The position numbers and the translations under genes are program-made. DNA of 33,998 nt from Anaerolineae bacterium (lineage in GTDB: Bacteria > Chloroflexota > Anaerolineae > B4-G1 > SLSP01): NCBI GenBank assembly GCA_025454475.1, contig JALOOJ010000017.1:1-33998 (forward strand). Reading direction: 5' to 3'. The notes under the pieces were generated by a model. It worked only from the letters and a program-made list of their open reading frames with translations. It ran no database searches and had not been told where the DNA came from. Positions 1 to 8,124 of the stretch are shown in pieces. Numbering within the stretch: the first letter of the stretch is position 1; each line of letters begins with the position of its first letter.

Positions 1-827
1 GCCATCGCCAGCGGGCCCAGGAACTGGGCCATCGCAGCCTCGTTAATGCTTACTCTGACTGTCTCGTCGTCAACCTGGATCGAGAGCATACCGGCTAGCA
101 CATCCGGTGATACCGTCCATGGGCCAGGATCACCCTCTTGTGGGGTGAACACGAGCAGCGTCAACGGCGTTCCCAGGATCCCCTCGGCGATGCTAATCGC
201 CTGCTGCGCCTGAGCGTCGCCGATCGCAGGCTGAATCTCCCTTACCGGGACCACGATCTCCTCATGCTGGAGGGCAAGCAGGCTGGGCACCAAAGCCGAC
301 AGCATACCGGCCACGTCCACCCGTTTGCCGACATCTCCTGCCAGGAGCTCCACCTGTGCTCCAGATACCCGGACGGCGGCATCCTGGGCGGGGCGATCGA
401 TTTCCGCGGCGACGCTCTCCAGGGCTCTTTGAGCAACTGCCTCGTCCCATGTCAACACAGGGCTGAGTTGCCGCCCCCTGGTCATCACCGCGATCCGCTC
501 TGACAGGACGCCTATACCCTCGCGTGAATGCCCCGGACCAAAGGCAGCAACCAGAGTCTCCCGGGCATCAATCGCCACACCCAAATCGGCCGGCGAGAAG
601 GACCACTTCTGGCCGGCAGGCCCCACCAACACGATCTTCGGCTGATTCAGCGGCAGCGCTGTCCGGAGTAGGTCCGCAGCCTCCTCTATCGCGAGCCCTC
701 CCAGCGGCGTGTCCCAGACCCAGATACCCGGAACGAAACGCTGCTCCAGCCCTGGGCCCAGCAGCCACCCGAAGAGGAGGAGCACCACCAACTCGACAAC
801 CGCAAGCACAACGAGTAGACGCGACAT
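1..827 (-). CDS. VanW/YoaR-like peptidoglycan-binding membrane protein, 5' part (runs off left edge)
   Basis: The reading frame is open from an ATG at 827 to the window edge, giving 275 codons with no stop, so the C-terminal part is missing. Residues 1-24 form one hydrophobic membrane anchor or uncleaved signal. The following extracytoplasmic part has the pattern of PG_binding_4 repeats: segments such as WSFSPADLGVAIDA (75-88) and RPAQDAAVRV (145-154) followed by GDVGKRVD (164-171). In this family such repeats precede a VanW or L,D-transpeptidase domain, which is not visible here. The start is supported by AGGA about 8 nt upstream. It probably acts in cell-wall binding or modification, in keeping with the LCP proteins a few kb away. 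Family assignment is good; the exact subtype is unknown because of truncation. Confidence 0.72.
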   Translation of the reverse strand, partial: MSRLLVVLAVVELVVLLLFGWLLGPGLEQRFVPGIWVWDTPLGGLAIEEAADLLRTALPLNQPKIVLVGPAGQKWSFSPADLGVAIDARETLVAAFGPGHSREGIGVLSERIAVMTRGRQLSPVLTWDEAVAQRALESVAAEIDRPAQDAAVRVSGAQVELLAGDVGKRVDVAGMLSALVPSLLALQHEEIVVPVREIQPAIGDAQAQQAISIAEGILGTPLTLLVFTPQEGDPGPWTVSPDVLAGMLSIQVDDETVRVSINEAAMAQFLGPLAM

Positions 828-1166
828 TGCCTGATTCCTACACTAGAGCAAACTGAAACGCCAGGCGGTCCATACAGACCAGCTCTTCTGCGCACGCGTG
901 TCCAACAGCACCGTGGGCATAGCGATCAGTGGCGCACGATGTATGCCGGGTGTGCACAAGCCACGAAGATCGCTAGACCTCCAGGAACGCCCAATCTGCG
1001 CACACTGAGGCCGTAGTTTACAGGAAATCGGACGTCGGGGTAGAGGATGAGGCAGATGCAGCCCAATCATGGAAGAGCGCCCCCAGCCGGCTGGGGGCGC
1101 CTACGCGGACCGATTTCACCGTCGCGACAGACCGCCTTCTACAGGTCGCCTGATGGGTAGATCGCG
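828..1166. other. Intergenic region, 339 bp
   Basis: No convincing coding frame was seen. It contains the hairpin at 1077-1100 described separately and a short inverted repeat GGTC/GACC near 867-880. It must hold the promoter of the VanW-like gene on the minus strand, but no clear -35/-10 pair was found. Confidence 0.5.
1077..1100 (-). terminator. Hairpin terminator downstream of the FmdB-like gene
   Basis: A perfect 10-bp stem (GCGCCCCCAG/CTGGGGGCGC) with a CCGG loop is followed on the minus strand by TCTTCC, a weak T-rich run. It lies 66 nt past the stop of the FmdB-like gene and before the VanW-like gene, so it probably separates these transcripts. Confidence 0.65.
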
Positions 1167-1406
1167 CTAGTGACCACCGCACGATGCGCAGGAATGGCCG
1201 CTGCAGGATGCGCAGCCGCCGCCACCGGAGGTGGAAACTCCGCTGTTCCCACCGCCGCTCGTCGCGGAGAAGAACCGTGACAGGCCGCGCTTGGCCTGAA
1301 ACGAGCCGCAGTCCGGGCACGTGATCGGCGCGTCAGCATCCTTCATTGCACGCCTCGCCTGGAACGCAGCACCGCACTCCGCGCACTGATACTCGTAGAT
1401 CGCCAT
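1167..1406 (-). CDS. FmdB/CxxC_CxxC_SSSS-type zinc-ribbon protein
   Basis: This 79-aa protein starts MAIYEYQCAECG. The N-terminal ribbon has two CxxC knuckles, C8/C11 and C30/C33, with 18 residues between the inner cysteines, as in FmdB-family putative regulators. The C-terminal tail is Gly/Ser rich and ends in further Cys/His motifs (CASC...CASCGGH), which could bind additional metal. The ATG at 1406 is chosen over an upstream in-frame start because GGGAGGAG lies directly before it and because the family always begins at this MxxYEY motif. It is followed by a hairpin terminator and preceded, 43 nt away, by the DUF59 gene on the same strand. The molecular function of the family is not well established; a regulatory or metal-handling role is inference. 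Confidence 0.85.
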   Translation of the reverse strand: MAIYEYQCAECGAAFQARRAMKDADAPITCPDCGSFQAKRGLSRFFSATSGGGNSGVSTSGGGGCASCSGHSCASCGGH

Positions 1407-1449
1407 TGAGCACTCCTCCCCAGGATGTTGCCAGCTACCACGGGCAGCG

Positions 1450-1755
1450 TCAGATAACCGAGCGGTTGACCATTTCCGTAAGCTCGGTCGCACGCACGTA
1501 CCCAGCTACATGGATCTTCTGCTCAGCAACCCCGTGAACCGAGGCTACCGCGCGTTTCAGGTCCATCGCCAGGCTGTGAGCAAGCGGACAAAGCGGCGAC
1601 GAGGGACGGAAGGTATAAGATACGAGCCCTGTGGCCTCATCGACTTCCAGGTCCTCCACCAGGCGCATGCGCAAAACGTCAACACCCGTCTCAGGATCGA
1701 TCACGTCGACCAGGCGCATCAGGATCCGCTCGCGTAGCGTCATATCCGTTGCCAT
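1450..1755 (-). CDS. DUF59/MIP18-family (PaaD/SufT-like) Fe-S assembly protein
   Basis: The protein has 101 aa. The family signature is visible as VIDPETGVDV near the N-terminus, then a beta-rich stretch and a P-x-CPLAHSLA segment with the conserved Cys, ending in HGVAEQKIHV. DUF59 proteins help mature iron-sulfur proteins. Here that could serve the radical-SAM activase or other Fe-S enzymes of the cell, but nothing local links them directly. The ATG at 1755 is preferred over the longer frame because GGGAGGG sits just upstream and a TATAAT lies at 1776-1771; the longer start would overlap that promoter. It is probably co-transcribed with the FmdB-like gene 43 nt downstream. Confidence 0.82.
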   Translation of the reverse strand: MATDMTLRERILMRLVDVIDPETGVDVLRMRLVEDLEVDEATGLVSYTFRPSSPLCPLAHSLAMDLKRAVASVHGVAEQKIHVAGYVRATELTEMVNRSVI

Positions 1756-1770
1756 GAAACCCTCCCCGCC

Positions 1771-1776
1771 ATTATA
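1771..1776 (-). promoter_or_regulatory. Extended -10 promoter of the DUF59-FmdB unit
   Basis: On the minus strand the sequence reads TGGTATAAT, a perfect -10 with a TG extension. It ends 15 nt before the ATG at 1755. No good -35 is seen, as is common for extended -10 promoters. The predicted leader is only about 9 nt and includes the ribosome binding site. Confidence 0.6.
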
Positions 1777-1806
1777 CCAGACCACGTGAACCAGACAGTC
1801 GCCGAT

Positions 1807-2073
1807 TCAGCCACGAATCCTCTTGCCCTCAAAGAGCTCGACGAGCCCATACCACAGAAGGGCGAAGGCAGCCCCCTCGTCCAGGTTACCCACGAACGGC
1901 AAGTTGTCTGGTAGCAGTTCCAGGACGCCTGCCGTCGGGTTGAGGATGTAGATGAGTCCAAACAGGCCCGCCAGATACACGAGCCACACGGGAATGCCAC
2001 GCAAGGATAACGGCGTCAGGAAGGGCCCCAGTTGATCGCGAAGCTCCTGCTTCTGTGTCTTCTGCTCCACCAT
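1807..2073 (-). CDS. DUF1232 (YkvA-like) small membrane protein
   Basis: The protein has 88 aa. A hydrophobic segment at about residues 26-46 is followed by the DUF1232 signature LELLPDNLPFVGNLDE, equivalent to the family consensus with an LPD-x(2)-P-x-(V/L)G-x-(L)D core. The family is widespread and of unknown function. The ATG at 2073 is chosen because GGAGG precedes it at good spacing; the longer frame to 2235 runs through the divergent promoter region and begins at an alternative codon. It is transcribed divergently from the GT39-like gene. Confidence 0.78.
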   Translation of the reverse strand: MVEQKTQKQELRDQLGPFLTPLSLRGIPVWLVYLAGLFGLIYILNPTAGVLELLPDNLPFVGNLDEGAAFALLWYGLVELFEGKRIRG

Positions 2074-2136
2074 CAGGCTTCCTCCGTCAAGAGTAAGGTC
2101 AGAGCGCTCGCTGCAAGGACTATCCTCACCAACGTG

Positions 2137-2142
2137 ATTATA
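2137..2142 (-). promoter_or_regulatory. -10 element for the DUF1232 gene
   Basis: A perfect TATAAT on the minus strand lies 63 nt before the ATG at 2073. The -35 region is poor, so this rests on the -10 match and its position in a divergent intergenic region. Confidence 0.45.
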
Positions 2143-2182
2143 CCGCAGGTGTGCGACCAGGCACAGCACGTTGGCGTCACGA

Positions 2183-2217
2183 TTGCCAGGGTAGTACCCC
2201 CGGCTATAATCCGCCCC
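2183..2217 (+). promoter_or_regulatory. Promoter of the GT39-like gene, predicted leaderless
   Basis: TTGCCA (2183-2188), a 16-bp spacer and a perfect TATAAT (2205-2210) are followed after 7 nt by the ATG at 2218. The expected transcription start coincides with the ATG, and no Shine-Dalgarno sequence is present, so translation is probably leaderless. Confidence 0.65.
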
Positions 2218-4023
2218 ATGCTCACAAGACGACACCTTGGCTGGCTCATGATAGCTGCGGGCATCGGTGGGGATCTCGTTGTGCTGCTCTTGGGGCGGCT
2301 GGGCGCCGGTGCCTGGAGCGGCATCGGCCCGATCGAGCAGATTCTGTTAATCGGCGGGATCACTATCGGCCTCCTCGGACTGCCTCTGCTTCTGCTGGCC
2401 GATGCGCCCGCGGCCGGGGATGGGGAACCCAGCTACCACATCCCGGCTGATGTCAGCCGTGACGTCCGCCGACCGTGGACCTGGGCCGCGCGCGCAGCGT
2501 GTGTGCTTGCGCTCCTGATCTACGTCGGGTATCTCGCCATCTATGTCACCTATGCCGTGGACCTCTTCCGGTGGCCCTACGACTACGATCAGGGCGAGAG
2601 CTTTGAGCTCTATGATGCCGTGCTCCACAGTCGCGGGGAATGGCCCTACCGCGACAGCACCACCTATCCCTTCTACTCGTCCAACTATCCTCCCGTCTTC
2701 CACATCCTCAACGCACTACTCTTCCCGTTGTTCGGGCAGACACTGCTGTCGGGCCGCATACTCGGGTTCACGATCACCCTACTCACCGCCGGGATGATCG
2801 GGCTCACTGTCTACCGGCGCACAGGGGGTTTCTTCCTCCCATGCGTCTCGGGTCTGGCTTATCTGGCATCGCCATTTGTCTACCACGTCGGCCCCCTCTG
2901 CCGCCAACACCTGACGATGGTCTTCCTGGAGGTGGTCTGCATCTACTTCATCGCGGCCTCCGCCGACGCGAGGCACGGCACGCGCAACCTGCTTCTCGGT
3001 CTGCTCTGCCTGTTCCTGGCAGGCTACGCAAAGCAGCTCGCGGTCTTCACGGCGGTCGCCGTGTTCGGCCATCTGTTCCTGCGAGGACCTGTGCGGGCAA
3101 TACTTCTCGCCCTGGCATTCGGCGTGAGCTTCGGCGCCGTGTTCCTGCTCATCAACTGGGCCACCGACGGTTACTGGTGGACCAACACCATAGCCGCGAA
3201 CGTGAATGCTGTCCTCATTCCCCAACTCATCGGGCTCACGCGCACGTGGGGCAGGGTGCATCCTCTGTTCATTGGTCTGTCAGCAGCGATGGTCTTCATC
3301 GAGACATACCGCAGCCGCATCACGGTGTACAGCCTCTGGTTCCTGGCCACGCTGGGGACAGGCATGATGTCGGCGAAGTGGGGCGCTGGTGAGGCCTATT
3401 GGGTCAGCTCCGTCGCTGCAGGCATCATTCTGACCGGGTTCGCCATCGGTAAGGCGCGGGAATCGATCGCATCACAGCACCCACGGTGGCTGGGCGCTGT
3501 GACTGTGTTCGTCCCCATCCTGTTCATGTGGCAGGCCGCGCAGATGATCCACCTCCCAACTGAAGGCCCGATTTGGGGGCACGTGGCAAGCGTTCTGGGT
3601 GTCAGAGGGTTATCTGCCTATGCCGACTACCCCTACTATGACGTGGTGGGCTACTCACAGGTGGGGCACCTGATGTTGCCGCGCGACTACGAAGGGGCGG
3701 AACGCATCATGGCGCACGTCAGAGCGACAACGCTGCCAGTTCTGAGCGAGGAGGCCGCGTTCACAATGGTGGCCGGCAAACCGGTGATCACCAACCCAAC
3801 GCAGCTACTCAATCTATACAACAACGGCCTGCTAGATACCAGCGAAATCGAGGCCATGGTCCGTGACAGAGCATTCGGCCTCGTGATCATGCGGGCGCAG
3901 TTCTACCCACCCCCGGTGCTGGCAGCCATTGGCCAGCACTATGGCCTGGTCGAGCACGTGCCGATGAACGGCTTCAACTACATCATCATGAAACCGCTAG
4001 CTCTGACCGAGGCCGCCGACTGA
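2218..4023 (+). CDS. GT39-like (ArnT/PMT type) integral membrane glycosyltransferase
   Basis: The protein has 601 aa with many transmembrane helices (about 5-60, 92-112, then a run to about 480) and a soluble C-terminal part from about residue 500. After the third helix comes an acidic extracytoplasmic loop, YDYDQGESFELYDA (121-134), then SNYPPVFHILNALLFP (155-170). The acidic residues and the YPP motif match lipid-phosphate-sugar transferases of the GT39/GT83 (GT-C) type. It probably moves a sugar from polyprenyl-phosphate to an envelope acceptor. The ATG at 2218 is chosen because the promoter ends 7 nt before it; upstream in-frame codons would lie inside the divergent DUF1232 gene. It converges with the LCP genes (14 nt gap), an envelope context. 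Donor and acceptor cannot be read from the sequence. Confidence 0.75.
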   Translation: MLTRRHLGWLMIAAGIGGDLVVLLLGRLGAGAWSGIGPIEQILLIGGITIGLLGLPLLLLADAPAAGDGEPSYHIPADVSRDVRRPWTWAARAACVLALLIYVGYLAIYVTYAVDLFRWPYDYDQGESFELYDAVLHSRGEWPYRDSTTYPFYSSNYPPVFHILNALLFPLFGQTLLSGRILGFTITLLTAGMIGLTVYRRTGGFFLPCVSGLAYLASPFVYHVGPLCRQHLTMVFLEVVCIYFIAASADARHGTRNLLLGLLCLFLAGYAKQLAVFTAVAVFGHLFLRGPVRAILLALAFGVSFGAVFLLINWATDGYWWTNTIAANVNAVLIPQLIGLTRTWGRVHPLFIGLSAAMVFIETYRSRITVYSLWFLATLGTGMMSAKWGAGEAYWVSSVAAGIILTGFAIGKARESIASQHPRWLGAVTVFVPILFMWQAAQMIHLPTEGPIWGHVASVLGVRGLSAYADYPYYDVVGYSQVGHLMLPRDYEGAERIMAHVRATTLPVLSEEAAFTMVAGKPVITNPTQLLNLYNNGLLDTSEIEAMVRDRAFGLVIMRAQFYPPPVLAAIGQHYGLVEHVPMNGFNYIIMKPLALTEAAD

Positions 4024-4037
4024 GCTCCGCCGATGGG

Positions 4038-5426
4038 TCATTCGCCGGCGAGCGCTGTGGCAAAGTCCGCTCCAAGGATCACCACGACGTCATACTGGGC
4101 CGTCGGGTTTGACCCATGGACCACGGCGGAATGTGGCATTCCCAGAATCGCCAGGATCCGCTCAGCCGTCTTGGGCTTATCGCGGTTGAGGATCACCAGT
4201 GATGTGTCGTAGTCTGCGCGGTCGGCGTTCTCATATGACGATACGCGGATGCTGCCGGCCTCAAGCCTCTCAGTGGCTGCATAGGCAAGTCCCGCCGTCG
4301 CAGTGCCATTCAGGACTGTCACCGTTGCCGCTTCCTCACTCACCGTGGGAACAGAGCCTGCCCGTGGCGTGAGGCCCAGAAACTCATCGCGCACTTCTCG
4401 GATCCTGTCCCGAAGTGGGATAAGAATCTGCTGCCGATCGGGCGTCTCTGCGAAGAGCGTACAGGTCTCATCGATCACAAAGAACCGTCGGTCCTCATCT
4501 GTGATCCTGGTCGCCAGATTTGCCAGGGCGATGATCTCATCGAGTTGCAAGTTGGGGTCGATCTTGACCGACTCATCGACGATCGCCCAGATCTCTGACG
4601 CGCGTGCAGCCAACTGCGGCAGCAGCTTCTGATCGGTGATTCGCTCGATCACGGCGTCGATCACCTGCTGTTGACGTCGCGCGCGGTCGAAGTCGCCACC
4701 AGAGGTGTGTCGCACCCGAGCGTACTTCAGCGCCATATCACCGTAGAAGTGCTGTGGTCCGGCATCGATGTGCAACTGCTCGCAGCCGTAGTCTGGCGTG
4801 GGATAACAGTAGTCATCGATCGGCTCAGGTACATCGATGTCGATACCGCCAATAAGGTCGACCCCATCGACAAACGCCTGGAAGTTGATCCGCACATAGT
4901 AGTCGATCTCGACGCCCAGGTTGTACTCTACCGTCTCCACAGCCAGCGCCGGGCCTCCTCCGGGATGGTTATAGGCATCTCCCAGTGCGTGGGCGGTGTT
5001 GATACGGTTCTCGGTATAGCCGGGGATTGGGACCCACAGGTCGCGCGGGATGGACAGAAGCCCTGCCTGCATCGTCACGGGGTCCAGCGTAGCCAGGATC
5101 ATAGTATCTGTGCGCCAGTAGTCGTCCTTCTCCTGCATGCGCTGGTCGATCCCCAGAATCAACACACTGACACGATCCGTGCCCGTCCAGACAGGGAGAG
5201 CCTCGCCCTCAACTCGCTCGGTGTTCGGGCTGTCGCCGGACTCCGGCTTGGTAAGGGTGAAGTCCGGTAGGATATCTGACTTAGCAACTTGGTCCCGAAC
5301 GCGGTAGAAGACAACGAGCGCCGAGGCCCCCAGCGCAATGAGGTAGATCAGGACCACACCGGCGCGAATCAACAGCGCGTAGGGCAGAGCGCGCCGAGGC
5401 GCGCTCGCTACAATGGACTCAGCCAT
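4038..5426 (-). CDS. LytR-CpsA-Psr (LCP) family cell-wall glycopolymer ligase, copy 2
   Basis: The protein has 462 aa. One N-terminal transmembrane helix is followed by an LCP domain with the conserved blocks WRTDTMILATLD, SIPRDLWVPIP, NRINTAHALGD, GGIDIDVPEPIDD and LKYARVRHTSGGDFDRARRQ. The Arg and Asp residues of these blocks bind the polyprenyl pyrophosphate and metal in known LCP enzymes. The last ~90 residues (ATVTVLNGT onward to VVVILGAD) are a LytR_C domain. LCP proteins attach teichoic acid-like or other glycopolymers to peptidoglycan. The ATG at 5426 with GGGAG upstream is preferred to a TTG at 5447. It lies 39 nt downstream of a paralogue and is probably in the same operon. Confidence 0.92.
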   Translation of the reverse strand: MAESIVASAPRRALPYALLIRAGVVLIYLIALGASALVVFYRVRDQVAKSDILPDFTLTKPESGDSPNTERVEGEALPVWTGTDRVSVLILGIDQRMQEKDDYWRTDTMILATLDPVTMQAGLLSIPRDLWVPIPGYTENRINTAHALGDAYNHPGGGPALAVETVEYNLGVEIDYYVRINFQAFVDGVDLIGGIDIDVPEPIDDYCYPTPDYGCEQLHIDAGPQHFYGDMALKYARVRHTSGGDFDRARRQQQVIDAVIERITDQKLLPQLAARASEIWAIVDESVKIDPNLQLDEIIALANLATRITDEDRRFFVIDETCTLFAETPDRQQILIPLRDRIREVRDEFLGLTPRAGSVPTVSEEAATVTVLNGTATAGLAYAATERLEAGSIRVSSYENADRADYDTSLVILNRDKPKTAERILAILGMPHSAVVHGSNPTAQYDVVVILGADFATALAGE

Positions 5427-5465
5427 CTCGTCGCTCCCGTGGCGCAACAGCGACCCTGATCACGC

Positions 5466-6839
5466 TCAGGGCTCCTGATAGTCTTGCCCGAGCACGACAA
5501 CGATGTCGTAGAGGGCTCCAGCATCTGCAGAGCGAACTATCGCGGTCTGGGACAGGCCCAGCACATCCAGCACCGTGGCCAGTGTACGGGGCTTGTCGCG
5601 ATAGGAGATAACCTGTGTGGCGACATAGTCCTGGCGGTCAGCATTGCCGACTTGCACAACATTCACGGACCTGTCACGCAGCAGATCTGCGGAGCTGCCG
5701 GCCAGTCCAGCCCGCGCCGTCCCGTTCAGCACCGCAACTGTAGCGACCTCAGGCGTTGGCGTAGGCAGTGGCACGGCGGGCGCCTCGCCGGCTTCGACAG
5801 TTGGCGCGTCAGCGTACCAGATATAGTCGCGGACTTCCCTGATCCGATCACGCAGAGGCACAAGCACCTGTGCACCTTCAGGCGTCACCCAGGGCTGAGT
5901 GCACGTTTGGTCGATAACCCCTGTGCGAATGCTGTCCTTGCCAACCGCAGTGGCCAGACTGCCCAGCGCCAGGATCTGATCCAGCGCCAGATCCGTGCTC
6001 ACGGATGCCTGCACTGTTTGATACACCTGTGGAGCGGTTCGAGCCAGTTGGGGCAGGAGTTCGTACGATGTCACCCGCTCCATAATGGCCAGCATCACCT
6101 GTTGCTGACGCCGGGCGCGGTCGAAGTCATTGCTTGTGTGACGAGTGCGCGCATACTTGAGCGCCATCTCCCCATCGAAGTGCTGCCACCCAGCCTCGAT
6201 GTGAAGTGGATCGTAGCCGTAGGCATGATCTGGGTAAAGCGGGTCATCGATGGTCTCCTCGACGTACACATCAATGCCCCCGATCTGGTTGACCAACGTC
6301 ACGAATGCCTGGAAGTTGATCCGGACATAGTAGTCGATGGGAACACCGAGGTTATACTCCACTGTGTCCACAGCCAGCCCTGGGCCCCCACCCTCGTAAG
6401 CATAGAGATCGCCGAGAAAATGCGCCGTGTTGATCCGGCCATCCTTATGTCCAGGGATTGGGACCCAAAGGTCGCGCGGGATTGACAGCACCCCGGCCTG
6501 CCGCAAGGCCGGATCGAGGGTCAGTAGCATCATCGTGTCCGTCCGCCACGGCCCACTCTCCTGCTCGCGTTCATCGACGCCCAACAGCAACACAGTGATA
6601 CGGCTGGTGCCACTCCAGGTCGGCAGGATCTGGCCAAAACCATAGGTGACGTTCTCGCTCGGTTTCGTGTTGCCCGGCAGGCCTGGAGAGACACCTGGCG
6701 TTGCAAGGCTGCCTCGGACCCACGAGAAGAGGAAGAGTACAACACCGACACCGATCCCCAGGAGCAAGAGGATCAAGATACTCGCAAGCAGTACCGGCGC
6801 CTTCTGCGCCCGCCCGGCTGATCGTCGTCTCGTTACCAT
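5466..6839 (-). CDS. LytR-CpsA-Psr (LCP) family cell-wall glycopolymer ligase, copy 1
   Basis: The protein has 457 aa. A basic N-terminus and one membrane helix (about residues 16-40) precede an extracytoplasmic LCP domain with WRTDTMMLLTLD, SIPRDLWVPIP, GRINTAHFLGD, GGIDVYVEETIDD and LKYARTRHTSNDFDRARRQ. A Pro/Thr linker near residue 350 leads to a LytR_C domain (ATVAVLNGTARAG to VVVLGQD). It is clearly a paralogue of the next gene, with the same domain order. The reaction is transfer of lipid-linked glycopolymer onto peptidoglycan at the outer face of the membrane. The start at 6839 is supported by AGGTGG upstream and a TATAAT at 6886-6881. It begins a two-gene operon. Confidence 0.92.
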   Translation of the reverse strand: MVTRRRSAGRAQKAPVLLASILILLLLGIGVGVVLFLFSWVRGSLATPGVSPGLPGNTKPSENVTYGFGQILPTWSGTSRITVLLLGVDEREQESGPWRTDTMMLLTLDPALRQAGVLSIPRDLWVPIPGHKDGRINTAHFLGDLYAYEGGGPGLAVDTVEYNLGVPIDYYVRINFQAFVTLVNQIGGIDVYVEETIDDPLYPDHAYGYDPLHIEAGWQHFDGEMALKYARTRHTSNDFDRARRQQQVMLAIMERVTSYELLPQLARTAPQVYQTVQASVSTDLALDQILALGSLATAVGKDSIRTGVIDQTCTQPWVTPEGAQVLVPLRDRIREVRDYIWYADAPTVEAGEAPAVPLPTPTPEVATVAVLNGTARAGLAGSSADLLRDRSVNVVQVGNADRQDYVATQVISYRDKPRTLATVLDVLGLSQTAIVRSADAGALYDIVVVLGQDYQEP

Positions 6840-6880
6840 AGCTCAGTTCCACCTGCGTCATCATCGCAGGGAGTGAAGCG

Positions 6881-6886
6881 ATTATA
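6881..6886 (-). promoter_or_regulatory. -10 element of the LCP operon
   Basis: The minus strand reads ATGGTATAATCGC, a perfect TATAAT with a TG dinucleotide one base upstream (extended -10), 41 nt before the LCP start codon. No strong -35 is seen. Confidence 0.5.
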
Positions 6887-6924
6887 CCATGCCCAGCAGC
6901 CCCAGAAGCCCGACACCAGCCGAC

Positions 6925-8085
6925 TTAGCTAGTCAAGTCCCGGATGACAGTGTCCCATCGAGCCACTGCCGTGTCAAGATTGTAGTGCCTGGCAACGAAC
7001 TCCTGTGCCGCAGCCGACATCCGAGCCCTCTCGCCGGCATCTGCAAGGAGCGAGACGACCGCGTCGGCGAAGTGCTCTGGAGCGTCAGCGATGAGCAAGT
7101 GCTCTCCAGGCGTGGCACCCACGCCGTGATTGCACACACTGGTCGCCACGATCGGCACGCCCATCGCCATAGCATCGAGCACCTTCTGCAGCATACCCCC
7201 GGCCACCAACAACGGCGAGATGAACACGGTCGCGGCCTCATACCAGGGTGCTAGATCCTCGACGGAGCCGGTGACAACGACGCTACGGCCATCAACCCGC
7301 CGAAGGAGCGCCTCCGATGGCCCCCGCCCCACAACATACAGACGTGCGTCCGGCCTTGCCGTCAGCACGCGCGCCCAGATGTGGTCCAGAAACCACATTA
7401 TTCCCTGGTGGTTGTGATCGCGGGACATCGCGCCAACGAACAGGACGTTTGCGTCGCCCGCAGCAGCAGGGCTCATTCCCAGGCTATGGGTCACCGCAGG
7501 CGCCAAGGGCACTAGCAGCAGGCGGGCGTCCCCAATCGCTTCCGCCAGCAATCGGCGATCGCCCTCAGATATCGCCAGGGTCAGATCGTAACGGCGGGCG
7601 ACCCACGGCTCCAGTCGGCGGAGAAGCCAGCGTTCCCCCCGAGCGAGCCAGCGGCGCACGTGATGCAGTCGCGGTAAGCGCTGTTCCACCATATACCAGT
7701 TGACGTCCTGAGTGCGGTAGGTAGCAGGCGGCCGACGTAGGCCAAGGGTTATGGCGGCAGTCTGCAGCGTCTCCACGTGAAGGAAATCAGGACGCTCAGC
7801 CCGAATCGCGTGCCGCAACGCCGCCCGCAGAGCCAGATAGCTGCGCACGATGGCCAGAGGCCTGGGCCCGCGCATAGTCCGGTGGTGCGGCACGGTGTAT
7901 ACAGCATCGCAGATCGCCGCGGTCAGGGACAGATACTGGCGTTCATCCGCGGCGATCCGCGCTACCAGCGCCAGGCGATGTCCCCTACGATGCAACGCCT
8001 GCATCAGCGCGAACAGAGACTCCCCCCCGGCGTGACCGACCGAGGGGGCTGGGAACTGCTTGTAGGCGACAAGGATTCGAGCCAT
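6925..8085 (-). CDS. GT4-family (GT-B fold) glycosyltransferase
   Basis: The protein has 386 aa. The N-terminal half opens with a Rossmann strand and a loop rich in Gly (GHAGGESLFALMQALHRRGH). The C-terminal half has VLFVGAMSRDHNHQGI, VVGRGP, VVTGSVEDLAPWY and the donor-binding helix GGMLQKVLDAMAMGVPIVAT. This matches group-1 glycosyltransferases that use nucleotide sugars. In the usual E-x7-E motif the second Glu is Asp here. It ends with the usual C-terminal helices. No Shine-Dalgarno is seen before the ATG at 8085, but the gene begins 39 nt after the RNase J stop, so it may be translated on the same message. Role in envelope polysaccharide synthesis is inferred from the LCP and GT39 neighbours. 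Confidence 0.85.
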   Translation of the reverse strand: MARILVAYKQFPAPSVGHAGGESLFALMQALHRRGHRLALVARIAADERQYLSLTAAICDAVYTVPHHRTMRGPRPLAIVRSYLALRAALRHAIRAERPDFLHVETLQTAAITLGLRRPPATYRTQDVNWYMVEQRLPRLHHVRRWLARGERWLLRRLEPWVARRYDLTLAISEGDRRLLAEAIGDARLLLVPLAPAVTHSLGMSPAAAGDANVLFVGAMSRDHNHQGIMWFLDHIWARVLTARPDARLYVVGRGPSEALLRRVDGRSVVVTGSVEDLAPWYEAATVFISPLLVAGGMLQKVLDAMAMGVPIVATSVCNHGVGATPGEHLLIADAPEHFADAVVSLLADAGERARMSAAAQEFVARHYNLDTAVARWDTVIRDLTS

Positions 8086-8124
8086 ATGTATGGTACTGGC
8101 GCTCGGGGCCTTGCTCGCGCCCCC

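Noticed and set aside
138-856. Plus-strand ORFs at 138-503 and 524-856
   Set aside because: They are antisense to the VanW-like gene, which has a signal anchor and PG_binding_4-like repeats; the plus-strand products are low-complexity and lack ribosome binding sites.
2640-3392. 250-aa plus-strand ORF in another frame of the GT39-like gene
   Set aside because: Arg/Pro-rich composition typical of an out-of-frame GC-rich shadow; the membrane protein frame has clear hydrophobic periodicity.
5484-6485. 333-aa plus-strand ORF
   Set aside because: Lies fully inside the well-supported LCP gene on the other strand and shows no domain or start signal; the same holds for 4671-5270 opposite the second LCP gene.
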